Of a DNA stretch of 64,000 nt, positions 63,678-64,000 are shown one piece after another. The position numbers and the translations under genes are program-made. This stretch comes from CAWAYR01 sp050250955 (GTDB lineage Bacteria > Acidobacteriota > Vicinamibacteria > Vicinamibacterales > UBA2999), in the NCBI GenBank assembly GCA_050250955.1, contig JBFWNR010000001.1, positions 930,001-994,000 of the forward strand. Direction: 5' to 3'. Every line of letters begins with the position of its first letter. The stretch's first letter is position 1. The notes below the pieces were generated by a model. That model saw only the letters and a list, made by a program, of their open reading frames with translations, did no database searches and was not told the origin of the DNA.

Positions 63678-64000
63678 CTAGCGCAGTCCGCCGATCTCCT
63701 CGTAGAGCGCCGCCGCGGCGATGACGCCGTTGTGGAAGTTGCCGAGGTCGATCTTCTCGTCGGGCGCGTGGGCGTTCTCGTCGGGCAGGCCGACGCCGAA
63801 CAGCACGCACGGCAGGCCGAGTTCCTCCTGGAAGGTGGCGACGACGGGGATCGAGCCGCCCTCCCGGTTGAACACCGGCTTCTTGCCGAACCCGCGTTCG
63901 ATGGCCCGGCCGGCCGCCTGCACGTACTGGTTGTCGAAGGCCGTCATCCACGGCTTGCCGCCGTGCATGCGGGTCAGCGAGTAGGTGACCGACTTGGGCA
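63678..64000 (-). CDS. M20-family metallopeptidase, C-terminal part (partial)
   Basis: Only the last ~106 codons are in the window and the frame runs off the right edge. The visible end has SYSLTRMHGGKPWMTAFDNQ, the small-domain and catalytic-domain join, REGGSIPVVATFQEELGLPCV and FGVGLPDENAHAPDEKIDL with the Asp-Glu-Asn-His-His-like pattern of M20 dipeptidases. The product is probably a di- or tripeptidase of the M20 family. The stop TAG (63678-63680) is 24 bp before the endonuclease III-like start. Confidence 0.85.
   Translation of the reverse strand, partial: PKSVTYSLTRMHGGKPWMTAFDNQYVQAAGRAIERGFGKKPVFNREGGSIPVVATFQEELGLPCVLFGVGLPDENAHAPDEKIDLGNFHNGVIAAAALYEEIGGLR

Overview
This is a 64 kb window of very GC-rich (roughly 70 %) bacterial chromosome with about 60 protein genes, one tRNA and no insertion sequence, prophage or CRISPR array that I can see. 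The gene content suggests an Acidobacteriota genome, perhaps of the Vicinamibacteria type. The pointers are a Gram-negative-type dcw cluster with a meso-DAP-type MurE, several lipoproteins, an STN-domain protein with Gly-Gln-Pro repeats, a DUF1684 lipoprotein and many GTG starts. This placement is an inference from content and was not searched.

Layout. 1-5.9 kb: the 3' end of a primary sigma factor, a possible 28-residue membrane peptide, a secreted CocE-type hydrolase, tRNA-Ile(CAU), CorA, a secreted protein and a zinc-ribbon coiled-coil protein. 5.9-9.0 kb: PgeF, a small SpoVG-like protein and a radical SAM protein. 9.0-25.8 kb, minus strand: a complete dcw division/cell-wall operon in the order mraZ-rsmH-ftsL-ftsI-murE-murF-mraY-murD // ftsW-murG-murC-ftsQ-ftsA-ftsZ. 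It has a clear sigma70 promoter and MraZ boxes, and its only large internal gaps lie between mraZ and rsmH (a hairpin) and between murD and ftsW (a cassette of intergenic repeats). 25.8-36.8 kb, plus strand: a divergent YchF, then a tightly coupled glycan-assembly operon (three glycosyltransferases, two SDR nucleotide-sugar enzymes, a DegT aminotransferase), an STN-repeat protein, a GNAT protein, YqeY, a strong terminator and the lipid II flippase MurJ.

36.8-53.2 kb: an S41 protease, an MFS exporter, a rhomboid protease, a lipoprotein, a cupin and a fused alpha-beta 2-oxoacid dehydrogenase E1 (the cupin and E1 genes share an overlapping divergent promoter). These are followed by a beta-propeller protein, an SGNH lipoprotein, an ABC-2 exporter, an M19-like protein, a class C serine hydrolase and a peptide-type ABC importer (two permeases and a binding protein, without ATPases). 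53.2-60.7 kb: a beta-oxidation operon led by a TetR regulator whose promoter carries a 20-bp palindrome of the FadR/YsiA type. It encodes an HAD/ECH fusion, two alpha/beta hydrolases, a thiolase and an acyl-CoA dehydrogenase. 60.7-64 kb: a DUF1684 lipoprotein, a HAD phosphatase, a SirB1-type protein, an endonuclease III-like protein and the 3' part of an M20 peptidase.

Recurring themes are very tight gene coupling (GTGA, ATGA and TGATG stop/start overlaps), -10 hexamers placed 6-9 nt before start codons (probable leaderless mRNAs), and a dispersed 7-bp tandem repeat (YAGCGGC) found at four intergenic sites. I see no single multi-gene system that I would call wholly new. The most interesting items are the regulatory sites and the intergenic repeat family.
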